A stretch of 64,000 nt of DNA from Phycomyces nitens (GCA_022702545.1 JAHRBC010000003.1:1798001-1862000); one strand, 5' to 3'. Counted from the first letter of the stretch, positions 49,236-62,500 are shown. The notes: generated by a model not told the origin, from the letters alone. Numbers and translations are program-made.

Positions 49236-52200
49236 TTAATTTTGGCAGGATCTTCTATTGCGTGCGTTTCTAATACTCTTTTTCCTTTCTTGTTCTTGTC
49301 TCTTGGATGTCAAAGGATTTTCTACATGATCATCCCAAATACCAGTTCCTGCACCCACGTACGATCCTACATTATGAGTAGTTTTCGTACCAGATGGAAT
49401 AGAGGATGTGCTTGCAGATCGAGACTTCTTCTTACAGGTCAAAGGATTCTTGGTCTGATAGACCCATACACCTTGACCAGGTCCAGGGCACGCACCAGGA
49501 GACTTTGATCCAGAGTAGTAGGTTGCCTTTCTCCAAGAATTGCTAGACTTGAGCTTCTTTCTGTCAGTGTTCACATCAGTAGGGCATTTGGTACTGTCTG
49601 CCTTTTGTTCAGTGGCGGCTGCTTGGCTCTTGTTATATCCTTCATTCAGTGCTGTGCTAATAGTCTTTTCAGTACCGGCACCTGCTACAGCAGCTCCAAG
49701 GGTCTTTCCAATGTTGCTGGCAGTTTTGGATTGGCCTGCCGAGCTATCTACGGACTTCTTCAGAGAAGCACGTTTATGTTTTTCTCTCATGGCCTTCAAA
49801 TCAAGGGATTCGGCTACAATAGACATCTTCTTTTTAATACCGCTTTTTTCTTCATTCTTGGGCACACTAGGCTCTGGCGACGTCTCTTCAAAATATGCAG
49901 ATTTTGCATCTTTGACAGGTGGTGTAGGGGCACCATTTCTTGCAGATGACTGGAAAGAACGTTCTTGATTCTGCTCCAACGAATCAGTAGTAGACTTGGA
50001 ACTCGTTTGGGACTCCTCATGAGAGGTTGAAATGCCAGGCAATTTCTTCTCATTTATGGTTTGCTTAACGGACTGCTTGATTGATCCAGTAGCTTTGTTG
50101 CCGATTTCCTTGGCACGAGAAGTTAAGGTGGCGGCGCCGGATCCAATAGTGGCACCAATACCAGTACCAAGAGCTACACCAGGAATCTTATTATCTTTAG
50201 AACCTTTCACTTCAGGTAGATCTTTATCAACGTTCATGTCTTGGTTGTCATTTGTAGCAGGGCCTTTTCCTTTGCGGTCAGTGATAAGGTCCTCTTTACG
50301 GTCAGTGATGAGACCTTCATTGCGATCAGTAATAAGGTCCTCTTTACGGTCAGTGATAAGGTCTTCCTTCCGGTCAGTGATGAGATCTTCCTTGCGATCG
50401 GTGATAAGATCCTCTTTACGGTCAGTGATTAGACCTTCCTTGCGATCGGTGATAAGATCCTCTTTACGGTCAGTGATTAGACCTTCCTTGCGATCGGTGA
50501 TAAGATCCTCTTTACGGTCAGTGATTAGACCTTCCTTGCGATCGGTGATAAGATCCTCTTTACGGTCAGTGATTAGACCTTCCTGGCGATCGGTGATAAG
50601 ATCCTCTTTACGGTCAGTGATTAGACCTTCCTTGCGATCGGTGATAAGATCCTCTTTACGGTCAGTGATTAGACCTTCCTTGCGATCGGTGATAAGATCC
50701 TCTTTACGGTCAGTGATAAGATCCTCTTTACGGTCAGTGATGAGACCTTCCTTGCGATCAGTGATAAGGTCTTCCTTGCGGTCAGTGATGAGCCCTTCAT
50801 CACGGTCAGTAATAAGATCCTCTTTACGGTCGGCGATGAGACCTTCCTTACGGTCAGTAATAAGATCTTCCTTGCGGTCAGTAATGAGATCCTCTTTACG
50901 GTTGGCGATGAGACCTTCCTTGCGGTCAGTGATAAGACATTCATTGGAATCACTATTCATTGAAGTCTTTCTGTTTTGGGGTGCATTTGAAGCCTCATTA
51001 ATGGGCTTGTTGTTCATACTGCTATGCTTAAGTCCAGTAACTGGATCATAGGCTTCCAAAGGAGTTCCATCTTTGTTGGCTAGATTGAATTCTCCTCCCT
51101 CTCTCTTCTTGAGTAATTCGCTTGCTTCATTTTCTTGTTTCTGATTAGAAGCAGTGTCGGTGTCCTGGGAAGACATAGGCTGTGTAGCACAAGTGTTCGA
51201 CTTGGACTTTTCTTCATAATGTTCCCCATAGGCATCAATGTCTTCAGGCTTTTCTTCCTGGGGTCCTTTACCAAGCGCAGATCGGATAGCAGCTCCAATA
51301 CTGGCACCTACAGCAGAAAGTGTGGCCTCTGTGGCTCCAAATGTGGAAAGTCTTCTTGGTTCAGCAGGCTGGTCGAGTTTGGATGCCTCATTTTCCCTGG
51401 AAGCCATATCAGCACGATTTCCCTTGATATCCTTGGCAAGATTAGAATCTTCCATCTTTTCTTCAAAGAGGTTTTTATAGACAGAGTCCTTTTTGCATCC
51501 ATCAAAGACACCATTGTCTTCCTTTAGAGATTCAGAAGCATTAGACCATGCAGTGGCATCATGTCTTTCGGGAACCGGACCATGGAAGTTTGCAACGGTT
51601 TTCCAGTCGAGATTATGCTGTGCGTTTGTAGCCTTGAGAACATCTTTATTGTCCTCACCCCAGGAACCGGTTTCTTGAACGGAATTCCTCTTGCGAGCCA
51701 TATTCTCCAAATTATTTCCACTGGACATGCTGGATCCTCTATGCATCTTGGAAGGCAAACTCGAATCATAACTGTTACTACGATCATGGGTAGCTGCGCT
51801 GTAGGATGGTGGGAGTTCATCTCTAGTCATTTCATCTAGCGGGCGCTTAGTGCTATGGATTAGCTCATCCTTCTTATAAAGACTATCATCAGATCCTGAT
51901 TTTCCAATCGATTGCCGTTTCTGGGATCGCTGGTTTTCATCAGACATGTTTTGGTCCATAGATTTTCTGGAGAACAGGGCTCGGAAAGATGCTCCAAACG
52001 AGTTTGTGGATATATCTTCATTAGACTCATTGTTTCCAGGATCATATGGTCTCACATCATCGTTGTTGGCCGGATTCCTGTTGATCTTCTCTCTCATGCC
52101 CTTGACATTGTGGACATTATGATGAACAGAACTGGACGGCAATTGTGGATAATGGTCTTCAGTAATCTCTGGATCGGCGGGCTTGCTCGCACCAACTTCC

Positions 52201-55200
52201 CGAGAGATGTTTTCTTCTCTAATTCCACTCTTTGGGGCGGTGAATCCCTGAGGCCAACTGTTGGTAGAAGCTTTCATTCCCTCTTGATTGTCAGACATTT
52301 TCTGCTTTCCAGTAGACTTTAATGTAGCTGCAAAACCAGCACCTGCAACACCGGCCGCAATATATTCCATATTACGCTTATTCTCAGCAGCCTGAGAAGT
52401 TGTCTGAGAGGATCTAAACGGGTTTGAACTGTTGGAATATCCATAATCATCCTGAGCAACATTTCCAACGCGCTCGTTAAGAGGAGTTCGATCGATATAT
52501 TTATCCTCAACCACAGGTTTATCGCGATAGGCATGGCGGGGTCCCCTTAATTGACTATATGGACTATATCCTGAGCCAGATTCGTTACTCTCATCATTAT
52601 CAGCATCGTAGATCGAGCTTTCGTCGGCTTCATTATCATCCGAATAATTTTTGTATTCGTACTGACTCGACTGGTTTAATCCGTAATCCATACCGGTTTC
52701 ATCTTCTACAATAATACCATCATATTGATTCGAGTACATTGGCGATTCAGGCTCGCATGGTGACATGTTGCGGGAAGATGAAGGGAGAGTAATGTTACTA
52801 TCCCCACTCTCGGTAGGCTCAGATAGGATTTCATCATTGTAACTACGGTACATGCCTATGCCGCTTTCCTGTCCAGAAGCATCAGGAACTTCAATCACCT
52901 CATTAACTCCTGGCTCAAAATTATCTCCAACTTCCGCGGTGGACAATCCATGAGCATCCTTGGGCATCGTTTGATAGCCAGTGAGCTTTCGGGAATTCTG
53001 AAGATCAGTGGCACCAGAATACTGATTGTATCCTTGACTAGCAGATTCTGGAGGAGCAGAAGGATGTCCAAAGGTGGAAGAGTCCTTAGCATAGGCACCG
53101 GCCATTGCACTTCCAGCACCAATTGCACCTCCGGCAGCCAATTTGGCTAAATGGCTAGAGTTTTTATGATGATAAATCGAGGAGGATTGGTCGTTACCAA
53201 GGGCTGTACCATCCTTGCGCGATTTATTCTCTGTGGCCATCGAATCCTTGGAAGGGTCAGCAAAGCCGGAAAGAGGATGAGAGAGTCTTGAATGGGTTTT
53301 AGCCGGGGCACTAGAATCGACCCGAGAATTGCCAATCGATGAAGGTCCAGTATACGCAGAGCCTACAACCGGAACAGTCGCTTTCTCAGGGGAAGCTGGA
53401 ACATAGCTATCTGTCTCTGCCGAATACACAAGTCTGACAGTCTCCTTTATTGGAGCTTTAGTCTGAGACTTGGACTTGTTTTGATCAATCTGCTCACGGT
53501 AATGTCTACGTTCAGACTCTGTGGGAGCGAGCTGATCAGCATTAGGAAAGTTGGAGTCGTTTGTTTTCGAGTTCGCTTTGCTAGTCAGCGGCAAGAAGGC
53601 ATTGTCTTTGGGAAGAGTATTGTGTGTACGGCCATACGTACTCACATCGTTGGGATTATGAAAGGAAGTAGTGAGCTCTTGGGCCCCAGCTTCTTGATGG
53701 CCAGACTTTGTTCCATAATGATAATCACCAGAATGATCTTCCTTATCTGCCATATGAGATTCTTTGTCCTTGGATTCTTGGGTTCCCGTGTCCTTTATCA
53801 ATGACTTTACAGCAGATTCTGTTGCATGAATTCCAGAGTCAATTGCGGCTGTTGCACTGGCGGCCAGCTTGGTCAGATAATTTGCAGCTTCAGAGACATT
53901 GCCTTCCGAAACATGTCTGCCATCCATAGCTGACGATCTTTCGGTAGTCGGAGAGATTTCAGGCTTGCTGTAGGACCTTTGATGCTTACCCGTGGTATTC
54001 ATCATATTTGATGATAAACGGTCTTTATTGGACATCCATGATTGCTGATTCGCAGACATATAATTGTCATTAGAGTGAACACCTGGTGCCATATCTGCCA
54101 TTCTTGACTGATGATGTTGGTTTTCGGCTAAATACATAGTATCACTAGTAGCAGACTTAACCCGTGCTTTTTTACCCAAATCTTGATCTCTCATATCATA
54201 GTCCATAGCTGTACGAGGCATGGGGGTGGGTACATTTTCTTCTCTTTCGATATGGTCTCTGTATCCCATGTCTGAATCTACATCCTGATGGTGAAATCCA
54301 GAGTGATCAAAGTCTGAATAGGAGCTCTTGTTTTTGTCTTGATATTTATGTTGATCGCGACCAGAATCAATTGAAGGATGGTCAGAACATTCCGAGAAAT
54401 TGTCTTGTTTGTGGAGGTGAGTAAGATTGTCGTGGAGTCTGTCTCCATAGTCTACTACGGGATGTCCCATCTTGATCGGAGGAATATCTGGAGTAGCAAC
54501 ATGGCGATCGTGTTCAGCCAAAGGCATCAGATGCGAAGTAGGCTGGTAAGAATCTTGGTAGGATTCAGAGTCAGTATAGCGATCTTCCCAATCATCCATG
54601 ACAGTTGCCGAAATTTCGTCTTCCACAAAGACACTTGGACTCTTTCGAGCATTCTCTGGCATGGCAGGAGCTTGGAGGTGACTTTCTGTGGCCGACGGAG
54701 CATTTAACACGGACCCCTTGTTCGAGTGCTTCTGCTTGATCCGCTCCTTGTTGACCTTTACAAGATTGGCTCCACGACCAAGACCCATAGAAGATCTGAT
54801 CGATGGTCCAGCTCCCGAGGAAATACCCCGGGTTTCATGGGAAAGCGATTTCTGAGTGTCGGTTGAATCTGGCCAAGTACTGGGCATTTCTTCATATTGA
54901 GGAGCAATCTCTGGCTCAGGTGGCTTGGATCCAAAGCTAGCTCGGTTGATTGCACTTTGTGGCTCTTGATGAGGATCATAGCTGTCGACCGATTGATGCT
55001 GGCCAGTGAATGCCTCACGGTTTCGGGCCACCTTGACGTCCGGAGTATCTTCACTTGGCTGAGAATTAGTGTGATGAAAGACAGAGCCAATGGCAGCTCC
55101 AATTGCAGCTCCGGCACCCGAAAGTCTCTTTCCGACATCAAATCCGACGCCTTTGGTGGTTTGATCTGACGTATCGTGATGAACTATAAGAATGCATGAA

Positions 55201-55966
55201 TTAACAGGTTTTTTATTCATGTAATTCCACTCACCATAACTGGTTCTAGCAGCCTGGACAATATGTTCCAAATCCAAGAAGCCACTCTTGATGGCCATGG
55301 AGAATGCTTCATCTATGACCGGAGTGCGTACAAAGCGATCTGTAGTCACGGCATTTGTCTTGACAGCGGACTTTCTAATGACTGGCGAAGGGGACCCATG
55401 GAGAGTGTCTTTAAGACCATCTCCGACAATGTCTCTAGTAGGATCTTCGGTGACCTTTGCATAGGCATAGGCCCCTACAGGATAGGCTTCTTGGGTGGGC
55501 TGCTGAGAAAATAGTGGGATATTGGAGTCATTCTTGTTGTCCAGAGGAATCTGCTGGTACTTTTCAGGCATTGGTGCCTTTTCATAAACACGAGAACCCA
55601 TATGCTCATGGCCATAGGTAAATCCAGAGGTCTGTGCATGTCCATAGAGATCATCGCCTGCTTCGTCATAGCCGTGGCCTACAACAGATCGCTGCATCTC
55701 TGCAGTAGGTGGAGCCCTCCAACTACCTTCATGAGAAGACTGTTGATTGTCAGATCTGTTGTGAATCACATGGGCTGCCGTTCTGACATTTGAACCTTGA
55801 GAGCTATTGTTGCACACGATTAATATCAATATTCCACCAGACAATTGTATGGCTTGGACCAGACTTGCCTATCAGTTATGTCTTCAATTGTCAATTCAGA
55901 TTCATTATACTGCCTTTGAGGCGATCCTTGACTATTGGTCCTCTTTTTGTAATGATCAAGAGGCAT
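49236..55966 (-). CDS. giant glycine-zipper repeat protein, 2,204 aa, function unknown
   Basis: Exons on minus strand 55966-55869, 55803-55235, 55183-49236. Intron 1 starts GCAAGT (GC-AG) and is needed to join the ATG at 55966 (MPLDHYKKRTNSQGS) to the main frame; the alternative is an ATG inside that intron. Intron 2 is 51 nt, so reading through it stays open. Most of the protein is charged, polar and probably disordered (Asp, Ser, Asn, His, Lys). At least six short glycine-zipper segments recur along it (SGAGAAIGAAIGSVF near 245, then GGAIGAGSAMAGA, AGVAGAGFAATL, GASIGAAIRSALG, GTGIGATIGSGAA and GAAVAGAG), suggesting membrane-inserting or self-associating helices. Residues about 1637-1860 are an 8-residue tandem array. 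The C-terminus carries two copies of a GxGxW...NPLTxK motif. I recognise no enzyme domain. Confidence 0.75.
50271..50942 (-). repeat. coding minisatellite: 28 copies of 24 bp (E[D/G]LITDRK)
   Basis: 672 bp exactly, in frame in the giant gene. Two unit types, EDLITDRK and EGLITDRK, mostly alternate, giving a 48-bp higher-order period through the middle of the array. Edge copies are more diverged (ECLITDRK, EGLIANRK, DRD, DRQ, DRN). Confidence 0.97.
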
Positions 55967-56473
55967 AGATGAACAATAAACAGGGGTTATTTTCTTTGGT
56001 TGCTGTAAGAATGTATACAGAAAAGAGATACTCAGAAAGCAAAAATGATAAAATTGCTTAAAAGTTGTTTTCCAATGCTATATTAAAAAGTGTGTGTTTT
56101 TATATTCAATTTGATAATAATGAGATAATAATATCATTGCAGTAAATATATATATATATGCCAATGCATTTATGCAATATTGTGGATCAAACTGAATCAT
56201 ATCTGTTGCAAGGCTCTGTTTCTGAAACAAGATATACGCAATGTAAATGAAAATAAATTTAATAAATATACAAATGATGATAGGTTTTCAAAAGAGATGA
56301 AAATGTATAGAGAGAGAGACGGGATTTTAAATAGAAGCTGACTAAAGAAAGATGGATTTATGTTTAGGATCCAGTGAGTGGGAAAAAGAAGCCAAAAAAG
56401 ACCATCAGGCCTCTATTCCTCTATTCTTCTTGTTTATTACCCCCTTTTCTACTCTTATTATTCACAGTAGTCC
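55967..56473. promoter_or_regulatory. divergent promoter region, giant gene (-) and PEX5 (+)
   Basis: 507 bp between the two ATGs. Contains a TA run near 56146-56158 and a CT-rich leader (CCTCTATTCCTCTATTCTTC) upstream of the PEX5 ATG. Confidence 0.5.
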
Positions 56474-58501
56474 ATGTCGTTCTCTAATATGACAGGCGGT
56501 GCTGATTGTTCAGCTGGCTCTAATCCAATGGCCCAAATGCTCAAGCAATTCAACCAGGATCGATCATTGCAAAGAGTAAGTTAGATGGCATCCCTGATCG
56601 TTATTGACTTGTAAACACAGGATCGCTTTAGTGGACCAGCCCAGGCAGGTGCCGGACCATCGTCGGTAAGTAGATCTGACTTTTGTGATGATTGTTAACA
56701 ATATCAAAAGATGCGTACAATGAGACAAGCTCCCATGACAGCATCAGGGGATGGCATGGTCGATGAGTTCTTTGGTCAGGAACAGCAGCAGAACAGACAG
56801 GCTGGACAGAATGTGGCTGGACAGATGGGAAACAACTTTCAGTTCTCTGAACTCTCTAGGGAACTCGAAAGTATTCGACACCATGATCAGGGTTGGGCCA
56901 ACGATTTTGACGTCCATCGTAATGGACCCAAGGTCTGGGAGATCACTGCAAATGAGGAGGCTGCAATGGAAAAGGCATTTCAAGAGAGTATGGCTCGTGC
57001 AGGTCCAACTCAGGATATTTCAGGTACCACAATGCTTCCATGTTGTTGCAGTGTATTCATATGGTGTATTAGTTTGGAGAAATGAGTTTATGAACCACCC
57101 TGAAGTGAGCCAGATCAACCCTCAGCAGCTGTCTGAATTCGAGAATGCATTCCAAAAGCACTTTGACTGGGCCAGTGAGTTTGACATGCATTCGACAAAG
57201 GGTAAAGGAAGGATTGTCGAATTGGACAACAATGCCAGCTGGGAGGATCAGTTTGCTGCATTTGACAAGGCAGAGACCGAGGAAGAGATGGCAAGGAAGA
57301 TTGAGGAGGCTGCAGCAGCAGAAGATCCAGCCTTGTTTGATCAGTTTGAGTCTGTCTGGAAAGACCTACGGGACCAGATGGCAGGCAAGGGTGATCTTGG
57401 GGAGGACAATTCCTGGGAAGATGAGTTTGGACAGTTCAATTCCAATGGTCCAGTATATAAACCAGACCTGGGCGACTATATATTCGAAACCAACAACCCC
57501 TTCCTCACACACCCTGATCCTCTTTCAGAAGCCATTCTCTCCTTTGATCAAGGTCATAGTCTGAGTGAGACAGCCCTGGCATTCGAGGCAGCTGTCCAGC
57601 GAGATCCATCCAATTCAGATGCCTGGATGAGACTTGGCATGATCCAGGCTCAGAACGAAAAGGAAGAAGCAGCAATCCGTGCACTTGAAAAGGCAGTAGA
57701 AGTAGACCCTGGAAACCTATCGGCACTCATGGCTCTGGCTGTGAGCTATACAAATGAATCCTACGACCACGCATCTTACCAGACCCTAGAGCGCTGGATC
57801 ACAGAGAGATACCCAGAGATCGGTGGTGGGCAGCTCCCAGCCCCAGCAAGTCCCTTTGAACTCCATACAAGGGTCACAAACATGTTCCTTTCGGCTGCAA
57901 GACAGGCACCAGATGGTCAGCAAATGGACCCAGATGTCCAGGTTGGTCTGGGTGTCTTGTTTTATGGAAATGGCGACCTCGACAAGGCTGTCGACTGTTT
58001 TATAGCTGCCCTCAAGGGAAGACCCAATGTAAGTCATAAAAGTTGATGGACAGCCATTGTCATTGACATTGTCATTGACCCATAAATGTAGGACTATCTG
58101 CTGTGGAACCGTCTGGGTGCCACTCTGGCCAATGATGGCCGCTCAGAAGAAGCCATTGATGCTTATCACAGGGCACTCGAGTTGCGCCCTTCATTTGTTC
58201 GTGCGCGTTATAATCTGGGTGTAAGCTGTATTAATATCGGTTGCTACAAGGAAGCAGCCGAGCACCTGTTGACAGGCCTGTCGATGCACAAACGAGGACC
58301 ACACGATTCAGAAGAGGGTGTGAATGTTTCCAGTAATATGTGGGAAATGTTGCGCAAGACATTTGTAATGATGGTAATAATAATTAATTGCAAGCCAATC
58401 GACCTCTTTATTAATATTATCATTAGGATCGTAAAGACCTTGCTGAAAAGGCGGTGGCTGGTTCTGATATCCAACAGTTTAGAAATGAATTTGAATTTTA
58501 A
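56474..58501 (+). CDS. PEX5: peroxisomal targeting signal 1 receptor
   Basis: Exons 56474-56575, 56621-56665, 56711-57023, 57073-58028, 58092-58373, 58427-58501; 590 aa. Cytosolic shuttle receptor that binds C-terminal SKL-type signals and brings cargo to the peroxisomal membrane. The N-terminus GGADCSAGSNPM has the conserved Cys (residue 12) used for recycling ubiquitination. The natively unfolded half contains WxxxF docking motifs for Pex13/Pex14 (WANDF, WRNEF, WASEF, WEDQF, WEDEF). From about residue 313, tetratricopeptide repeats follow (ALAFEAAVQRDPSNSDAWMR, AIRALEKAVEVDPGN, VGLGVLFYGNGDLDKAVDCF, AIDAYHRALELRPSFVRARY). Its stop codon is only 8 nt from the stop of the convergent Gemin2 gene. 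Confidence 0.95.
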
Positions 58502-58509
58502 TAATGATT

Positions 58510-59373
58510 TTATACTAAATCTGCTTGACCAAATGCCTTTGAAATGATGGTAATGATCGTATTAAGTCTGACCAGACTATCGTCCTGTTCTGTTTTGCTG
58601 TTACGGATCTCTATCGATCTACGAGAGAAGCTTCTGAGCAGAGAGATGCTATCTGCACACATGACAGGGTCCAGGTAGACGAGCAGGGTAAAGATCCAGA
58701 GAGACTTTTTTTTTGTTTTGTTTGGGATATTCAACAAGAGAGCTCTATTCAGACCACTATCCTTACCTCTTGCTCGGTCATGTCGGTAATCCATTCTTTA
58801 AAGTAGGACAATAGCCTAAGAATAAGTCGTTGTGACATATGCGCTACGCAATCCAACTGAGAAGCAGAAAACACGTCTTTATAGCAAAAACTGTGCCACT
58901 CGTTCTTATTGGACATTGGTATAGGCGGTGCCTTTTGGGCTGGTTTGGAGCCTTGTTTTTCCTATATAACAAGTCAGCTTCATGACTTGCGTTAATTAAT
59001 TACAACTTGCCTGCTGAAAAGACTTGAAAGATCGCCCAAAGCTCTCTTGCCATTCTTTTGAGGGCAGGAGATGGGTAGGGATAGCTGTGGTATCAAATGC
59101 AAACTGATAGTGGGATGGAAGACTAATCTGCCGAGTGTATTTTGGAGGAGGCGCCACTACAGTCTGCGCACACCGACTAGCTTGTTGTCTGTTGAACAGT
59201 ATGAGAGTCTTGGTGCTTTAAAATGTTACACACCTGACATGCAGTAGGTAATCTTCTCCATTTGCCGGGATTCCATTCACAGGCGCCATCCTTGATTTGG
59301 ATATTGGGATTGCTTGACGGCCATTGTCATTAAGCTCATCCTCTTCTTGTTGTATTTGGAAGCTTTGTCTCAT
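58510..59373 (-). CDS. Gemin2/SIP1-family snRNP assembly factor
   Basis: Exons on minus strand 59373-59234, 59176-59011, 58961-58767, 58704-58510; 231 aa. Partner of SMN in loading Sm proteins onto spliceosomal snRNAs. Conserved SIP1 features: PPPKYTRQISLP, FDTTAIPTHLLPSKEWQESF, and the C-terminal helical part SLWIFTLLVYLDPVMCADSI with LNTIITIISKAFGQADL. Intron 2 (59010-58962) starts GCAAGT after CAGCAG; the next GT would break phase. The ATG at 59373 is the first in frame. The gene is shorter than human Gemin2 (280 aa), mostly in the N-terminus. It shares a 210-bp divergent spacer with CWH43. Confidence 0.85.
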
Positions 59374-59583
59374 TCTGTAGAGTGTTCGGCATACATTCAG
59401 CCGTATATTATTTTTGGTTATTATTCTTTTTTTTACTAGCCGACACGTGATGGTGCACCAAATTATGTGGGTGTGTGACCCAAGGGGGGAGGGAAGACCT
59501 GTATTTTGTGTTTATATTGTTCGTGGGTTGGGTGGGCGCTTCCAATACTTCTTCCTTTCTCTTCTTTCTAACAAAGAGCAGTT
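59374..59583. promoter_or_regulatory. short divergent promoter, Gemin2 (-) and CWH43 (+)
   Basis: 210 bp between start codons; includes a CCACACGT-like word only in degenerate form and a CT-rich CWH43 leader (TTCTTCCTTTCTCTTCTTTC). Confidence 0.45.
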
Positions 59584-62500
59584 ATGGCTGAATTTGTGGC
59601 TGGCAGTGGCCCACCTTCCACGACAACCGTCAAGGTATTCTGACCTGTCTTTTGTCCATACAGCCATTAACTCGCGTTCAACCTACAGTTGGCTGCCAAA
59701 TATGTATCATACGCACACACCCTTTTTGCGTACAGTAAGCACCAGTAACCCACCCATAGACCAAACAAACGATAGGAAATGTAATTGTAGGCTAATCTTA
59801 TGGTCAAAACAGGTGCCTTTTTTACAGCCTTGGCTGTAGGCTGCTATACACACTACTACAAGATTGTTCAAAACGAGCATTTTGGGTATCCTCAGGTAAA
59901 TAGGCAATAATTGTCAAAAAGGGACTTTTCTTGCTGACTGTCTTAATTGTTTCTTTTATGTCCTGACTTTCTATATTACATTTTTGGCAGGAATGGTTTC
60001 CTAGTGTGAGTGCAACAACGGGTGATCGTTATCCGGCCCGTGCGATCTTTCAAATCTTCATTGCCTTGACTTCCGGTCCTCGGTTTGCCCTGGTCTTCTT
60101 GTGGTACATTTTTACTACCCGCTCTGCAAGAACAAGCACAGAAAGCTTTGGCAAGTTCTTGTTGGCAGTTGGTTTTGCTAGAACAGTCGCCTGTGGTGGT
60201 TGGGTCTACATTACCTCCACTGACGACCACCTTACCCACGATGTCACCATGATCCTTTATCTCCTTCTCACTCTTCCATGGCAGCTCGGTGTCCTCAAGA
60301 CAAGCACTCGCAACCCCACTGCCCTCAAGTGGCGTCGTTGGTTGACATTTGCATTCTTTGGCACCCTGCCTCCAATGATCTACTTCTTTCTTCAGCACAA
60401 GGTCCACAAGATTCCCGGAGGTAAGTCCAGGCACCACCATTACCATGGCAACATATTAATCCCAATCCAGCCTACACAACATACGCCTTTTTCGAATGGT
60501 CGCTCATCATTTACGATGTCGCCTTTGATGCCGTGACAGCAATCGACTTTCAAAACTTTGAGCTATCAATTATAGATCTCACAGGAAGAGCTGCCCCTGT
60601 ACGCAAGGAAGGGTATGAATTTAGAGAACATGTCTAGCTTTGTCATAATTGTCAAATACATTTCTCTTACAAAACCGTATTATGCATTTCAGAGTGTCTG
60701 CCAAGTTAACAAAGAAAGAAAGGTGTGTAGAGTGCAGAATGGCAATAGCCAGATGTTGAAATCCATCTGTGCACCATGTTTATGAGTTAAATCCAATTCC
60801 TCCTAGTATCCCCCAAATTATTCCCAACATCCGTACCTTGACCAACCTCAAGACAATCATTTCAGAAGTATACCTTGGTAATTACACCCACTTTATTTGT
60901 CTTCAGACGCGTTAATCCTTTTCCTTCTTCTTTTTGGAATCAATAGCATTTGTGTTTTGGTCCATGTTGACTTCTCTTGCACTTCTCATTTGGTACTTTC
61001 CTCTCTGGCATATGGGCATCTCTGGCTACGAGGCGTTCTTGTTCATCACCCTTACTCCCATCGTTCTTGGCATTCGACCCCTCCGTGAATTGGTGTTCAA
61101 TTACCGTGGTGTATTTCATGCCTTGTCTCTTATTGGCGTCGCTTCATTCTGGGCCCTTGACCCTGCCCTGCGTTTGATCTTGACTGCTTCCGGTTTGGGT
61201 ATCAGTCTGACCACCTGGTCTGCTACCTGGTTTGAGCTGCGTAACCAAAATGGAACTTTGGAAAGATCGGTACTCTTGTGGGGTGTCGGATTGTTGGTAC
61301 ACAATGTGGTAAAGATGGCCTGGTGGACAGAGAATCCCATCTGGCCTATTATGAATGAAGCAAACGGTGGTTATAATGTTACTGGTATTGTTCTTGGTCT
61401 TGTTGCTGCCTTTTGCACATCAAACACCGTAAACGAGCCCCGGGGAATCAGTGCTCCTCCAGCTGTAACCAAGGGATGGTACTTTGCCTCTGCTGGATTT
61501 GGTGCCGTGCTCTTTGCCCTCCACTCCATGTACACCGATTCGTCTGCCATCATGCGTTGGTCTGTTGGCGGCTACCCTAGTTATGGTCCAGAGCCAGTAC
61601 CCTGGGGTGTGGTTACAATTGCTTCTCTTGCCCTTGGACTCTGGTTGTCTACTTCTAACCGGTCCATGACCAGTCTGTGGTGGTATGTAATTGGCTGTAT
61701 CGGCTGTGGTGTATTCTACGTCTTCCAGGGATGGCCAGCATACTATGGTGGTCTTCTTCAGGGTCTTTACTTTATGAGTGTCATGCCATCTCTTGTACGC
61801 GGAATCACTGTCCATCCCCCTTTCAAGACTCTCTTTACTTCATTCTTCATCTACAACCTCTTGTGTCTTGCACACGTGTGGGTGGTTGCCTATGCTTTTG
61901 TTCCCGGAGGCGTTTATCTTCGTGAACGATCTGACCTGGTTTTGGCTACTACCATGATCCTTGTTGGTCTGGGAGTCTTCCATGCCAACCAGCAGACCGC
62001 ACTTGACCCCACATACAGAAAGACCACCCAGTTCCACTTTCTCAAGCACACCCGCTCTCTTTTGCGCCTGTCTCTTGTCAGTGTCGTACTTGTGTCTGCA
62101 TTGGTTGCAGCCAACCGCTATATCCGTGCTGCCGTTCCTGCACCTTTCACTACTTCCCAAAAGTCTTTCACTGCCGGTATCTGGACTATCCATTTTGCTC
62201 TAGACAACGATATGTGGGCCAGTGAGATGAGAATGAGAGATGCTATCCGTGATTTGGAATTGGATGTTGTTGGTCTTTTGGAGTCGGATACCATGCGTAT
62301 CATTATGGGTAACCGCGACTGGGCTCAGTACATTGCCGAGGATCTTGGTTATTATGTTGACTATGTAAGTATCTTTGGGGATCGAATACGATATTTAGCA
62401 ATGTATTGCATGGTTCTCATAAAGTAACATTACAGGGACCGTCTACCATGGAGCATACCTGGGGCTGCCTTATGCTCTCCAAGTTCCCCATCCTCCGTTC

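Noticed and set aside
50032..51051. 339-codon plus-strand ORF rich in RSSLRSVIR repeats
   Set aside because: It is the complement of the 24-bp minisatellite in the giant minus-strand gene; a repeat of length divisible by three stays open in several frames.
55804..55844. ATG at 55844 as start of the giant protein
   Set aside because: It lies inside a predicted GC-AG intron; the upstream exon starting at 55966 has ordinary protein-like sequence and joins in phase. Kept as an alternative only.
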